Source: an uncultured Rhodobacterales bacterium (lineage in GTDB: Bacteria > Pseudomonadota > Alphaproteobacteria > Rhodobacterales > Rhodobacteraceae). Taken from it: DNA of 64,000 nt. A program made the translations under genes and the position numbers. Shown piece by piece: positions 28,046-36,937 of the stretch (its first letter is position 1; each line of letters begins with the position of its first letter). The notes under the pieces were generated by a model that made no database searches, was not told where the DNA came from, and saw only the letters and a list, made by a program, of their open reading frames with translations. The DNA lies in contig CAIQOV010000049.1 of the NCBI GenBank assembly GCA_903873585.1, positions 62,001 to 126,000 of the forward strand, read 5' to 3'.

Positions 28046-29896
28046 ATGTTCAAATTCTTTGAGGGGTTGATCGACCCCTACGCCCCCTATACCCAAACCG
28101 ACACGCCGCCGCGCCAGTTGTGGCCGTTTCTGGCCGACTATATCCGCCCCTTTCGCAAGGTTTTCGCCGTCACCGCGCTGTTTTCAACGCTGAATGCGGC
28201 GTCGGAAGTGGGGTTGCTGTGGTATTTGGGGCATTTGGTAGACCTGCTCGGCCAAGGCACGCCTGCCAGCGTTTGGGCGGCGCATGGGACAGAGATTATC
28301 TTGGTGGCCTTGGCGATCGTGTTCATCCGCCCGATCATCGGCGGCACGAATGTGGCGCTGTTGCATAACACGATCCTTACCAACTTTGGCACCATGATGC
28401 GCTGGCGCGCCCACGCCCATGTGCTGCGCCAACCCGTAGGCTGGTTTGAAAGCGATTTTGCCGGTCGCATCGCCAACCGCATCATGCAGGCCCCTCCTGC
28501 GGCGGGGGATGCGGTGTTTCAGGTGTTCGATGCGGTGGCTTTCGCCTCGACCACCTTGATCGCGGCGGCCATCATGCTGGCCAATGCCGATGTGCGCCTG
28601 CTGATCCCCTTGGTGGCGTGGTTTGTGGGCTATGTGTCGTTGATGCGCTGGACGATCAAGCGCGCTGGCCCCGCCTCGATGGCCAGTTCTGAGGCGCGGT
28701 CTGCGGTGACGGGCCGTGTGGTTGATAGCTATACGAACATTCATTCGGTAAAGCTTTTCGCCCATGATGACCGCGAATTGGCCTATGCCAAAGAATCGAT
28801 CGAAGGCGCGCGGACCACCTTTCAAAAGGAAATGCGCATCGTCACCGTGATGGACACGACCCTGACATTCCTGAACGGGTTGATGGTTACGGGCGTGTCA
28901 GGCTGGGCGATTTATCTGTGGTATCACGCCAGCGCCTCGGTTGGGTTGGTGGCGGCGGCGGTGGCTTTGGTGCTGCGACTGCATTCGATGACCTATTGGA
29001 TCATGTGGGCCACGACGAATTTGGTGCAAAACCTTGGCACGGTGCAGGAAGGCATGCAAACCATCACCCAGCCCGTGACGCTGGTCGATAACAAAGACGC
29101 CAAGCCACTGGATTTTCAGCAAGGTCTGATCGAAATCAACGCCGTCAGCCACCACTACGGGCGCGGAGCGGGCGGGTTGCAGAACCTGTCGCTGACCGTG
29201 CGACCGGGCGAGAAGATCGGGCTGATCGGGCGGTCGGGCGCGGGCAAATCGACGTTGGTCAAGCTTATCTTGCGGTTCTACGACACCGAGGAGGGGCAGA
29301 TTTTGATCGACGGGCAAGACATCGCCCACGTCACCCAAGCCAGCCTGCGCCGTCAGATCGGCATGGTGCAGCAAGACAGCAGCCTGATGCACCGCTCGGT
29401 GCGCGAAAACATCCTGTACGCCCGCCCTGATGCGGGCGAAGCCGCGATGCTCGCTGCCGCCAAACAGGCCGAAGCGCATGAGTTTATTCTGACACTGGAA
29501 GACCCGCAGGGCCGCAAGGGCTATGATGCCCATGTGGGCGAGCGGGGGGTGAAACTGTCGGGCGGGCAGCGCCAGCGGGTGGCTTTGGCGCGTGTGATCT
29601 TGAAAGACGCGCCGATTTTGATCTTGGATGAAGCCACCAGCGCGCTGGATTCCGAAGCGGAAGCCGCCATTCAAACCGCCCTGTTCGGCGTGATGCAGGG
29701 CAAAACCGTGATCGCCATCGCCCACCGCCTTTCCACCATCGCCGCGATGGACCGGATCGTGGTTCTAGACGGCGGACATATCGTAGAGCAGGGCCACCAC
29801 AGCGCCCTTCTGGCCAAGAATGGCCTTTACGCGCAATTCTGGGCGCGCCAATCCGGCGGCTTTCTGCGCGATGATCTGGAAAATACCGCCCCATGA
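28046..29896 (+). CDS. ABC transporter, fused permease/ATPase (half-transporter 1)
   Basis: Six-TM-like region, Walker A GRSGAGKSTLVKLILRFYDTEEGQI, LSGGQRQRVALARVIL. Confidence 0.93.
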   Translation: MFKFFEGLIDPYAPYTQTDTPPRQLWPFLADYIRPFRKVFAVTALFSTLNAASEVGLLWYLGHLVDLLGQGTPASVWAAHGTEIILVALAIVFIRPIIGGTNVALLHNTILTNFGTMMRWRAHAHVLRQPVGWFESDFAGRIANRIMQAPPAAGDAVFQVFDAVAFASTTLIAAAIMLANADVRLLIPLVAWFVGYVSLMRWTIKRAGPASMASSEARSAVTGRVVDSYTNIHSVKLFAHDDRELAYAKESIEGARTTFQKEMRIVTVMDTTLTFLNGLMVTGVSGWAIYLWYHASASVGLVAAAVALVLRLHSMTYWIMWATTNLVQNLGTVQEGMQTITQPVTLVDNKDAKPLDFQQGLIEINAVSHHYGRGAGGLQNLSLTVRPGEKIGLIGRSGAGKSTLVKLILRFYDTEEGQILIDGQDIAHVTQASLRRQIGMVQQDSSLMHRSVRENILYARPDAGEAAMLAAAKQAEAHEFILTLEDPQGRKGYDAHVGERGVKLSGGQRQRVALARVILKDAPILILDEATSALDSEAEAAIQTALFGVMQGKTVIAIAHRLSTIAAMDRIVVLDGGHIVEQGHHSALLAKNGLYAQFWARQSGGFLRDDLENTAP

Positions 29897-31728
29897 TGCT
29901 TGGCCCCGCAATCGCGCCGTTTCAGCCCACCGATCTGCCACCCCCCGCGCGCCCCTTGCCGTTCTTTGGCTGGGCGCTGCGCGGTGCTTGGGCGGGGGTG
30001 TTGTGGGCGACGTTTTGGTCGGCCATCGCAGGCTCGCTTGAAGCGGTCAGCGCCACCATTCTGGGCCATGTGATCGACGCCGCCAGCGGTACGCCGTCGC
30101 AGGTGTTCAACCAGCACTGGCAGTTGTTCGCCATCTTCGCGGCGTTTTATCTGGTCGTGCGGCCATTGGTGTTTGGCATCAACACCTCGGCCCTGTCGCT
30201 GATCATCGAACCTAACTTGTTCCCGCTGATCTTGTCGCGCTTGCATCGCTGGACCTTGGGGCATTCTGTCACCTTCTTTGACAACGATTTCGCAGGGCGC
30301 ATCGCGCAAAAGCAGATGCAAACGGCGCGGGCTGCGACGGATGTGGTGTCGGGCACGATTGAAACGGCGGCTTTCGCGCTGGCTTCGGTGATCGGGTCTG
30401 TCGCGTTGATGGTGGCGATTGACGGAGCGGTCTCGTTGGTGCTGCTGGCTTGGGTTGTCGCTTACGGCTTGTTCATTCGCTACTACCTGCGCCGTGTGCG
30501 GGGGGCCTCGGCGATGCGGGCCTCGGCAAGGGCGAATGTTACGGGGCAGATTGTCGACACCGTGACGAATATGAAAACTGTCAAGCTGTTCGCCCATACC
30601 GAACACGAAGACCGCGTGGCGCTGGATGCGATGCAAAGCTTTCGCGATTCTGCGATGGTGTACGGGGCCATATCCTCATGGTTCCGCTTTAACCTGATGG
30701 GTTTGGCGGGGATTTTGCCTGTTTTGATGGTGGGGGCTACCGTTTGGCTTTGGTCAACGGGCGCGGCGACGGCGGGGGATATTGCCGCAGCAGGCGCTGT
30801 CAGCTTTCGCTTGGCGCAGATGACGGGGTGGGTTTCGTTCTCGCTGATGGGTATCTTTGGCAATCTGGGCGAGGTCGAAGACGGCCTGCGCACCCTAACA
30901 CCGCCCTATTCGCTGACCGATGCGCCCGATGCAAGTGAAATGCCACGTGCCAAGGGGCAGATCACGATGGACCATGTGTCCTTCGCCTATGGTCGCAAGG
31001 CAGGCGGGTTGCGGGATGTGTCGCTAAGCGTGGCACCGGGGGAAAAGATCGGCATCGTGGGTGCCTCGGGTGCTGGCAAGTCGACCTTGGTGGCGTTGTT
31101 TTTGCGGCTTTATGACACGGAAAGCGGGCAAATCCGGCTCGACGGCATAGATGTGCGCACTGTCACCCAAGAATCCCTGCGCCGTCAGATTGGCATGGTC
31201 ACGCAGGAAACCGCGATGTTCAACCGTTCTGCGCGTGAGAATATCTTGTACGGCCGCCCCGATGCCACCGACGATGAGATGTTCGCCGCCGCCCGCGCCG
31301 CCGAAGCGCATGAGTTTATTCTGACGCTGAAAGACCACCAAGGCCGCAGCGGCTATGACGCCTATCTGGGCGAGCGTGGGGTGAAGCTGTCAGGCGGCCA
31401 GCGCCAGCGCATCGCTTTGGCGCGCGCTTTCCTGAAAGACGCGCCGATTTTGGTGCTGGATGAAGCGACCTCGGCCCTTGATTCTGAAATTGAAGCCAGC
31501 GTTCAGGAAGCCCTAGGCCGCATCATGCAGGACAAAACGGTGCTGGCCATCGCCCACCGCCTGTCAACCATTGCCGAAATGGACCGGATCATTGTGCTAG
31601 ATCAGGGCCATATCGTCGAACAAGGCACCCATCCGCAGCTTTTGGCCCTTGGGGGGCTTTACGCGCGCTACTGGAACCGTCAAAGCGGCGGCTTCATCGG
31701 CGTTGAAGACAAGGAAGCGGCAGAGTGA
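29893..31728 (+). CDS. ABC transporter, fused permease/ATPase (half-transporter 2)
   Basis: Walker A GASGAGKSTLVALFLRLYDTESGQI, LSGGQRQRIALARAFL; ATGA overlap with preceding gene. Confidence 0.93.
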   Translation: MMLGPAIAPFQPTDLPPPARPLPFFGWALRGAWAGVLWATFWSAIAGSLEAVSATILGHVIDAASGTPSQVFNQHWQLFAIFAAFYLVVRPLVFGINTSALSLIIEPNLFPLILSRLHRWTLGHSVTFFDNDFAGRIAQKQMQTARAATDVVSGTIETAAFALASVIGSVALMVAIDGAVSLVLLAWVVAYGLFIRYYLRRVRGASAMRASARANVTGQIVDTVTNMKTVKLFAHTEHEDRVALDAMQSFRDSAMVYGAISSWFRFNLMGLAGILPVLMVGATVWLWSTGAATAGDIAAAGAVSFRLAQMTGWVSFSLMGIFGNLGEVEDGLRTLTPPYSLTDAPDASEMPRAKGQITMDHVSFAYGRKAGGLRDVSLSVAPGEKIGIVGASGAGKSTLVALFLRLYDTESGQIRLDGIDVRTVTQESLRRQIGMVTQETAMFNRSARENILYGRPDATDDEMFAAARAAEAHEFILTLKDHQGRSGYDAYLGERGVKLSGGQRQRIALARAFLKDAPILVLDEATSALDSEIEASVQEALGRIMQDKTVLAIAHRLSTIAEMDRIIVLDQGHIVEQGTHPQLLALGGLYARYWNRQSGGFIGVEDKEAAE

Positions 31729-32945
31729 CTTTCACCATAGCGCGACTGGGCCATTTGGGCGACGGGATCATCCAAGGGCCTGAAGGGTCGATCTTTGCTC
31801 CGCAAACCTTGCCCGGTGAAGAGGTTGACGGCACGGTTAAAGGCGACAGCTTGGCCGATGTGCGGATTTTGACACCCTCTGTCCACCGCGTGAAACCGCC
31901 TTGCACCCATGCGCGCACCTGTGGCGGTTGCATGATGCAGCACGCGTCAGATGCGTTTGTGGCAGATTGGAAAACCACGATTGTGCGCACGGCCCTTGCA
32001 GCCCAAGGGCTAGAGGCCGATTTGCGCCCCATCATCACATCCCCCCCCCGATCACGCCGCCGCGCCACTTTGGCGGCAAGGCGGACCAAGGGCGGGGTTC
32101 TGATGGGCTTTCATTCCCGCGCGTCAGATGTGCTGGTGGGCGTGCCTCAGTGCCAATTGCTGCACCCCGATCTGATCAGCGCCTTTCCAGCGCTTGAGGC
32201 GATTGCGAAGCTGGGCGGATCGCGCACCCAAGAAATGGATCTGGCAATCACGCGCACCACGTCAGGGCCAGATGTGGCCGTCACAGGCGGCAAGCCCGCC
32301 GATTCCACTCAGCGGATGGACTTGGCGCGCTTGGTGGAAGCCTTCGGCCTGTCGCGCCTTAGCTGGAACGGCGAGGTCATCGCCCAACGCGCCCAACCCA
32401 TGATGCGCTTTGGTCGCGCCAATGTGCCCCTGCCCGTGGGCGCATTCTTGCAACCGACAGCCGAAGGCGAAGCCGCCCTGCTGGCCTGTGTGAAAGAGGC
32501 CGTAGGCCCCGCCCGCCGCATCATCGACCTGTTTGCGGGTATTGGCACCTTTGGCCTGCCCTTGGCTGAAAACGCCGAAATTCACGCGGTTGAAGGCGAT
32601 GTTGCGATGCTGACCGCACTCGACAAAGGCTTTCGCATGGCCGAGGGCATCAAGCGGGTGACAAATGACATCCGCGACCTGTACCGCCGCCCGCTGGAAC
32701 CTGATGAGTTCAAGGGCTATGACGCTGTCGTCATCGACCCGCCGCGCGCAGGGGCTGAAGCGCAAAGTCACACCTTGGCGAGGTCGAAAGTGCCCGTGAT
32801 TGCCGCCGTCTCGTGCAACCCCGCCACCTTTGCCCGCGACGCCAAGATTTTGACCCAAGCGGGCTACAAGCTGAACTGGGTGCAGGTCGTCGACCAATTC
32901 CGCTGGTCGCCCCATGTGGAATTAGCCGCTCAATTCACGCTTTAA
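31725..32945 (+). CDS. Class I SAM-dependent RNA methyltransferase (RlmD/TrmA-type)
   Basis: CTHARTCGGCMMQH Fe-S-type motif, IDLFAGIGTFGLPLA, VIDPPRAGAEAQ, AVSCNPATFARDA. Confidence 0.9.
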   Translation: MTFTIARLGHLGDGIIQGPEGSIFAPQTLPGEEVDGTVKGDSLADVRILTPSVHRVKPPCTHARTCGGCMMQHASDAFVADWKTTIVRTALAAQGLEADLRPIITSPPRSRRRATLAARRTKGGVLMGFHSRASDVLVGVPQCQLLHPDLISAFPALEAIAKLGGSRTQEMDLAITRTTSGPDVAVTGGKPADSTQRMDLARLVEAFGLSRLSWNGEVIAQRAQPMMRFGRANVPLPVGAFLQPTAEGEAALLACVKEAVGPARRIIDLFAGIGTFGLPLAENAEIHAVEGDVAMLTALDKGFRMAEGIKRVTNDIRDLYRRPLEPDEFKGYDAVVIDPPRAGAEAQSHTLARSKVPVIAAVSCNPATFARDAKILTQAGYKLNWVQVVDQFRWSPHVELAAQFTL

Positions 32946-33011
32946 CTGTAGGCCGCACTGGCAAGCCCGCCGCCTTTCGGCTAAATCGTAAAAAAACGAG
33001 GCGGGCAGATT

Positions 33012-33521
33012 ATGGCAGTTTTCCTTCGGGTCATCTTTGTGACCTTTGTAATGTTTGGGCTGGCCTCTTGCCTGCAACTGCCCAAAAGCGCCAAGCATTA
33101 TACCTATCACGGCGAAAGCGTCACGACGATCGAGGTGCATAAGGCCGATCGCAAGATGTTCTTGCTGCATGGCCATAAGGTGCTGAAAGAATACCACATC
33201 CAGCTTGGCGGCAATCCGGTTGGCCCCAAGCACTTTGAAGGCGATGGCAAAACGCCCGAAGGCGCTTACCGCATCAGCCAGCACAACCCGAAATCAACCT
33301 ATCACCTGTCGTTGCGCATATCCTACCCCAATGACGCCCAACGTGCCTTTGCCAAGAAGGCGGGCAAACAGCCGGGGGGGGATATTTTCATCCACGGCCA
33401 GCCCTATTGGACAAATGTTAAGGGCGATTGGACGGTGGGCTGCATCGCTGTCACCGACAAAGAGGTCGAAGAGATCTACGCGATGGTCAAAGACGGCACG
33501 CAGATCAACATCTATCCCTAA
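33012..33521 (+). CDS. L,D-transpeptidase family lipoprotein
   Basis: Lipobox-like FGLASC; DIFIHGQPYW...GDWTVGCIAVTDKEVEEIY YkuD catalytic motif. Confidence 0.87.
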   Translation: MAVFLRVIFVTFVMFGLASCLQLPKSAKHYTYHGESVTTIEVHKADRKMFLLHGHKVLKEYHIQLGGNPVGPKHFEGDGKTPEGAYRISQHNPKSTYHLSLRISYPNDAQRAFAKKAGKQPGGDIFIHGQPYWTNVKGDWTVGCIAVTDKEVEEIYAMVKDGTQINIYP

Positions 33522-33533
33522 GCGCAGATCGGC

Positions 33534-34055
33534 TTAAAGGGCGTTGGTGCCCAATAGCATCGTCCACCACAGCTTGCCCGACGGCTCTTGGAACCACGAA
33601 AAGCCCATTTCGGTGGCGCGTGAATCCAGCACCATATCGCGGGTGTCAGCTTGGTTCATCCAGTCGGAAAGCGTGACCAGTTCGGTCTGGTAGGTTTCCG
33701 AAATCAGCTCTCCCAGCAGTTTGCCGGTGTAGCCCACCCGCTGCACCCGTACCAAGGGCGACGATCCATCCGACCCAAAGTGCCAAGGGCGGTTTTGCAC
33801 CGCCATGTCGCGCGAATGGGTGGCGCAGGCGGCGATCAAAGCGGCATTAAATTGCACCTGCGGCACGCCCTTGCTTTGGCGCAGCGCGTTGACGCCATCG
33901 AGCATCCGGTACGAAATGACTGATTCGTCGCCCGGCTTGATGTGATACACCTGCGGCAACGGTTTGCCGTCTGACCCAACCGGGGCGGGGGCGGGTTTGG
34001 CGCAAGCTGCCAAAGCCGCCGCGGCACCAAGAAGCAAAGCCCTGCGTCGATCCAT
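33534..34055 (-). CDS. CAP/SCP-domain lipoprotein
   Basis: LAAC lipobox, RMLDGVNALRQSKGVPQVQFNAALIAACATHSRDMA CAP domain. Confidence 0.85.
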   Translation of the reverse strand: MDRRRALLLGAAAALAACAKPAPAPVGSDGKPLPQVYHIKPGDESVISYRMLDGVNALRQSKGVPQVQFNAALIAACATHSRDMAVQNRPWHFGSDGSSPLVRVQRVGYTGKLLGELISETYQTELVTLSDWMNQADTRDMVLDSRATEMGFSWFQEPSGKLWWTMLLGTNAL

Positions 34056-34245
34056 TCTGCGTCACCTGTCTTGGGCCCCGATCGGGCCTTAGAAATCTAT
34101 TCGCCGTCTGTAGCGCATATCTTCGCCAAGAAAAACCCATGGCAAGGTCTGGCCGGTTCTCTGGGCTGTGAATTGCCGCTGCCGCCCGTTCGGTGTAAGA
34201 CCGCCCTAAATAAAGCCAAGGCCGCGACAAAAAGGAGATCAGCGC

Positions 34246-34854
34246 ATGACTGACGACACCAAATCCCTAGGACGCCGCTTGTTCATGACAGGTGCTGCGG
34301 CAGGGCTTACGGCAGCGGCCCTTCCAGCACAGGCGCAGAACTTTGCCAACTCGACCGAGTTTGAAACCCCCACGACCGAAGGCAACGAGCGGGCGAATAT
34401 TTCCAGTTTCCGGTTGCTGGCGTGGCAGGATTACTTCGCCAACACTGACAACGGCGCGATTTTGGTCGATATCACCTCACGCGCGCTGCATTTTTGGTCG
34501 CAGGATCAGTCGATCTATCGGCTTTACCCAACCTCGGTGCCACTGACCGAACAGTTGACCAAGCGCGGCAGCACCAGCGTGATCAAGAAAGTTGTCAACC
34601 CGCGCTGGGTGGCGACAAAGGGCGAGTTGGAACGCAACCCCGATTGGCCCGCATCTGTTGAAGGCGGATCGCCTGAAAATCCCTTGGGAATCAGGGCTTT
34701 GTATTTGGGTTGGCCCAGCTACCGCATTCATGGAACCCACGACACGCGCAAGATTGGCCGCCGTTCGTCAAACGGCTGCATAGGTCTGTACAACGAACAG
34801 ATCGTTGAACTGTTCGACTTGGCCTCAGTCGGTACACAGGTCTTGCTGATCTAG
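34246..34854 (+). CDS. L,D-transpeptidase, probable Tat substrate
   Basis: Twin-Arg-like SLGRRLFMTGAAAGLTAAALPAQA; YRIHGTHDTRKIGRRSSNGCIGLYNEQIVELFD YkuD motif. Confidence 0.87.
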   Translation: MTDDTKSLGRRLFMTGAAAGLTAAALPAQAQNFANSTEFETPTTEGNERANISSFRLLAWQDYFANTDNGAILVDITSRALHFWSQDQSIYRLYPTSVPLTEQLTKRGSTSVIKKVVNPRWVATKGELERNPDWPASVEGGSPENPLGIRALYLGWPSYRIHGTHDTRKIGRRSSNGCIGLYNEQIVELFDLASVGTQVLLI

Positions 34855-35082
34855 CTTGCCATCTGTCTTCTAGGTTTTGATGTGTCAGAATTGTGACGAT
34901 TGCGGCCGATAAGCCGCGAACTGTTGCTTTTTTGGCGATTATTGCAGGTTTTGTTGCAAAAAATCTTCTGAAACTGTTGCAATGTTGCTTGCGACCTGCT
35001 TGTAAAGCAACAAGAGGAACTTTCTTGGGCGCGCCCGCCGCCTCTGCCAACCTACGGTTGGGCGCTTTAAATGGAGAATACT

Positions 35083-35265
35083 ATGAAAAAGATCGCTCTG
35101 GCTGCTGCTTTGACCTTGGCTGCTTCGACCGCTTTCGCTGGCGGCGTTGCTGAACCCACCGTTGCTCCGGCTGAAGTCGCTGCAACCACCTCGTCGTCGG
35201 CTGGCGGCATGGTTGTTCCGCTGCTGCTGCTGTTGGTTGTCGCTGCTGTTGCATCGTCGAACTAA
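35083..35265 (+). CDS. Tiny predicted secreted/membrane protein, paralog 1 (60 aa)
   Basis: MKKIALAAALTLAASTAFAGG signal peptide; C-terminus TTSSSAGGMVVPLLLLLVVAAVASSN shared with 35484-35669. Confidence 0.82.
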   Translation: MKKIALAAALTLAASTAFAGGVAEPTVAPAEVAATTSSSAGGMVVPLLLLLVVAAVASSN

Positions 35266-35298
35266 TCTAAGCGCGGTCCAGTTTTCTGGTACCGCCCC

Positions 35299-35328
35299 AA
35301 AGACGGCAGTCTGACTGCCGTCTTTTTC
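35299..35328 (+). terminator. Terminator after paralog 1
   Basis: AAAGACGGCAGT-CTG-ACTGCCGTCTTT, T-rich tail. Confidence 0.88.
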
Positions 35329-35483
35329 TTTGTGTGCTGTGGCAAATTGGGCAATACTTGCGCAAATGCTAGCTTGGGCAGTTGCAAAAGCGCTGCCGAA
35401 ATGCTTTTATGCTGCCACGAGCAACAATTCTGTCGCGTCCCAAACGGATTAAGCGGCTGAATAAAACAAAAACGGAGATCAAA

Positions 35484-35669
35484 ATGAAAAAATTCGCTCT
35501 CGCCGCCGCCCTGACGCTGGCTGCTTCGACCGCTTTCGCTGGCGGCATGGCTGCACCGGTTGTTGAAGCTGCACCGGTTGTCGCAGAAACCACCTCGTCG
35601 TCGGCTGGCGGCATGGTTGTTCCGCTGCTGCTGCTGCTGGTTGTCGCTGCTGTCGCTTCGTCGAACTGA
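35484..35669 (+). CDS. Tiny predicted secreted/membrane protein, paralog 2 (61 aa)
   Basis: MKKFALAAALTLAASTAFAGG...TTSSSAGGMVVPLLLLLVVAAVASSN. Confidence 0.82.
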   Translation: MKKFALAAALTLAASTAFAGGMAAPVVEAAPVVAETTSSSAGGMVVPLLLLLVVAAVASSN

Positions 35670-35718
35670 GCTTTCCTGTCTGAAGCACGCTTCAGAACGA
35701 CAGGCATTGAATTCAAAG

Positions 35719-35744
35719 GGACGGCAGGCAACTGCCGTCCTTTT
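35719..35744 (+). terminator. Terminator after paralog 2
   Basis: GGACGGCAG-GCAA-CTGCCGTCC-TTTT. Confidence 0.85.
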
Positions 35745-35753
35745 ACTTTGCGC

Positions 35754-36815
35754 TTAAGCCAGCCAGCCGCTTAGGTTTTCGCGGATGATGCCAGACAGCG
35801 CTGCGATATGGGCGGGCTGGTCGTTCAGGCAGGGAATATAAGTAAAGCTTTCGCCGCCAGCGTGCATAAAGGCTTCGCAAATCTCGCCCTGAATTTCTTC
35901 CAGCGTTTCAATGCAATCAGCGGAGAAGGCGGGGGCCATGACCGCGATGCGCTTCTTACCTGCCTTCGCCAGTTCCGCCACGTGTTCGACGGTATAGGGT
36001 TTAAGCCAAACTTCGCGGCCAAAGACCGACTGGAAGCTGACATCAATCGCCCCCTTTTCCCATCCCAATGCCTCGCGCAGCAGGCGGGTCGTTTTCATGC
36101 ACTGGCAATGATAGGGGTCGCCCTCCATCAAATAGCGCAGGGGCATGCCGTGATAGCTGGTCACCAGAACGTCGGGCTTATGGTCAAGCTTGGCATAGGC
36201 ATCGGTCACTGATTGCGCCAAGGCGTTGATATAAAGCGGATGTTCGAAATACTCAGCCACAGTGCGCACCGCAGGTTGGCGCTTTTCACTGGCCAAGGCG
36301 CGAAAGAAGGCGTCGTTGGCGGTGGCCGATGTGGCACCCGCATAGTGCGGATACAGCGGGAAAAACACGATCTTCTCGCACCCTGCCGCGATCATCGCCT
36401 TAACCTTGGACGCGGTCGAGGGGTTGCCATAGCGCATGCAGAAATCAACCATGATCCGGTCACCGTAAACTTGCGTCAAATTCTCGGCAATGGCGGCGGT
36501 TTGCTGTTTGGTGATCGTCAGCAACGGGCTTTCGTTCCGGTCATGGTTCCAGATCGACTTGTAGTTCGCCCCCGACTTAGAGGGCCGCACCGTCAAGATA
36601 ATGCCCTGCAAGATCGGTTGCCATTTCCAATCGGGCAGATCCACCACGCGCTTATCCGACAAAAACTCGTTCAGATAGCGGCGCATGGACCAATAATCAT
36701 AGCCATCGGGCGTGCCCAGATTGGCCAGAAGAACGCCCACCCGAGCGGTTTTCACGACAGGGTGGCTGGCCGGTGCATGGGCCAAGCGTCCGGTTCCGGG
36801 GGCGACATCCGTCAT
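35754..36815 (-). CDS. hemH: Ferrochelatase
   Basis: VGVLLANLGTPDGYDYWSMRRYLNEFLSDKRVVDLP; FSADCIETLEEI. Confidence 0.96.
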   Translation of the reverse strand: MTDVAPGTGRLAHAPASHPVVKTARVGVLLANLGTPDGYDYWSMRRYLNEFLSDKRVVDLPDWKWQPILQGIILTVRPSKSGANYKSIWNHDRNESPLLTITKQQTAAIAENLTQVYGDRIMVDFCMRYGNPSTASKVKAMIAAGCEKIVFFPLYPHYAGATSATANDAFFRALASEKRQPAVRTVAEYFEHPLYINALAQSVTDAYAKLDHKPDVLVTSYHGMPLRYLMEGDPYHCQCMKTTRLLREALGWEKGAIDVSFQSVFGREVWLKPYTVEHVAELAKAGKKRIAVMAPAFSADCIETLEEIQGEICEAFMHAGGESFTYIPCLNDQPAHIAALSGIIRENLSGWLA

Positions 36816-36837
36816 CTGGTGCTCCTTGATTCGTTAG

Positions 36838-36858
36838 GGACAGATAGTGGCATTCTGC
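36838..36858. repeat. Direct repeat, left end of island (att-like)
   Basis: GGACAGATAGTGGCATTCTGC; 20/21 identical to 39999-40019. Confidence 0.85.
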
Positions 36859-36937
36859 TTTTCATCACCAAATACCCCTTATTCCCTTAGAAATAAGGCT
36901 TTCCGCTACTGTTTTGGATACTAAAACCGATACTATC

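Noticed and set aside
28898-29725. 275-aa minus-strand ORF opposite ABC transporter 1
   Set aside because: Antisense to well-supported ABC transporter coding sequence; His/Gln/Arg-rich shadow composition
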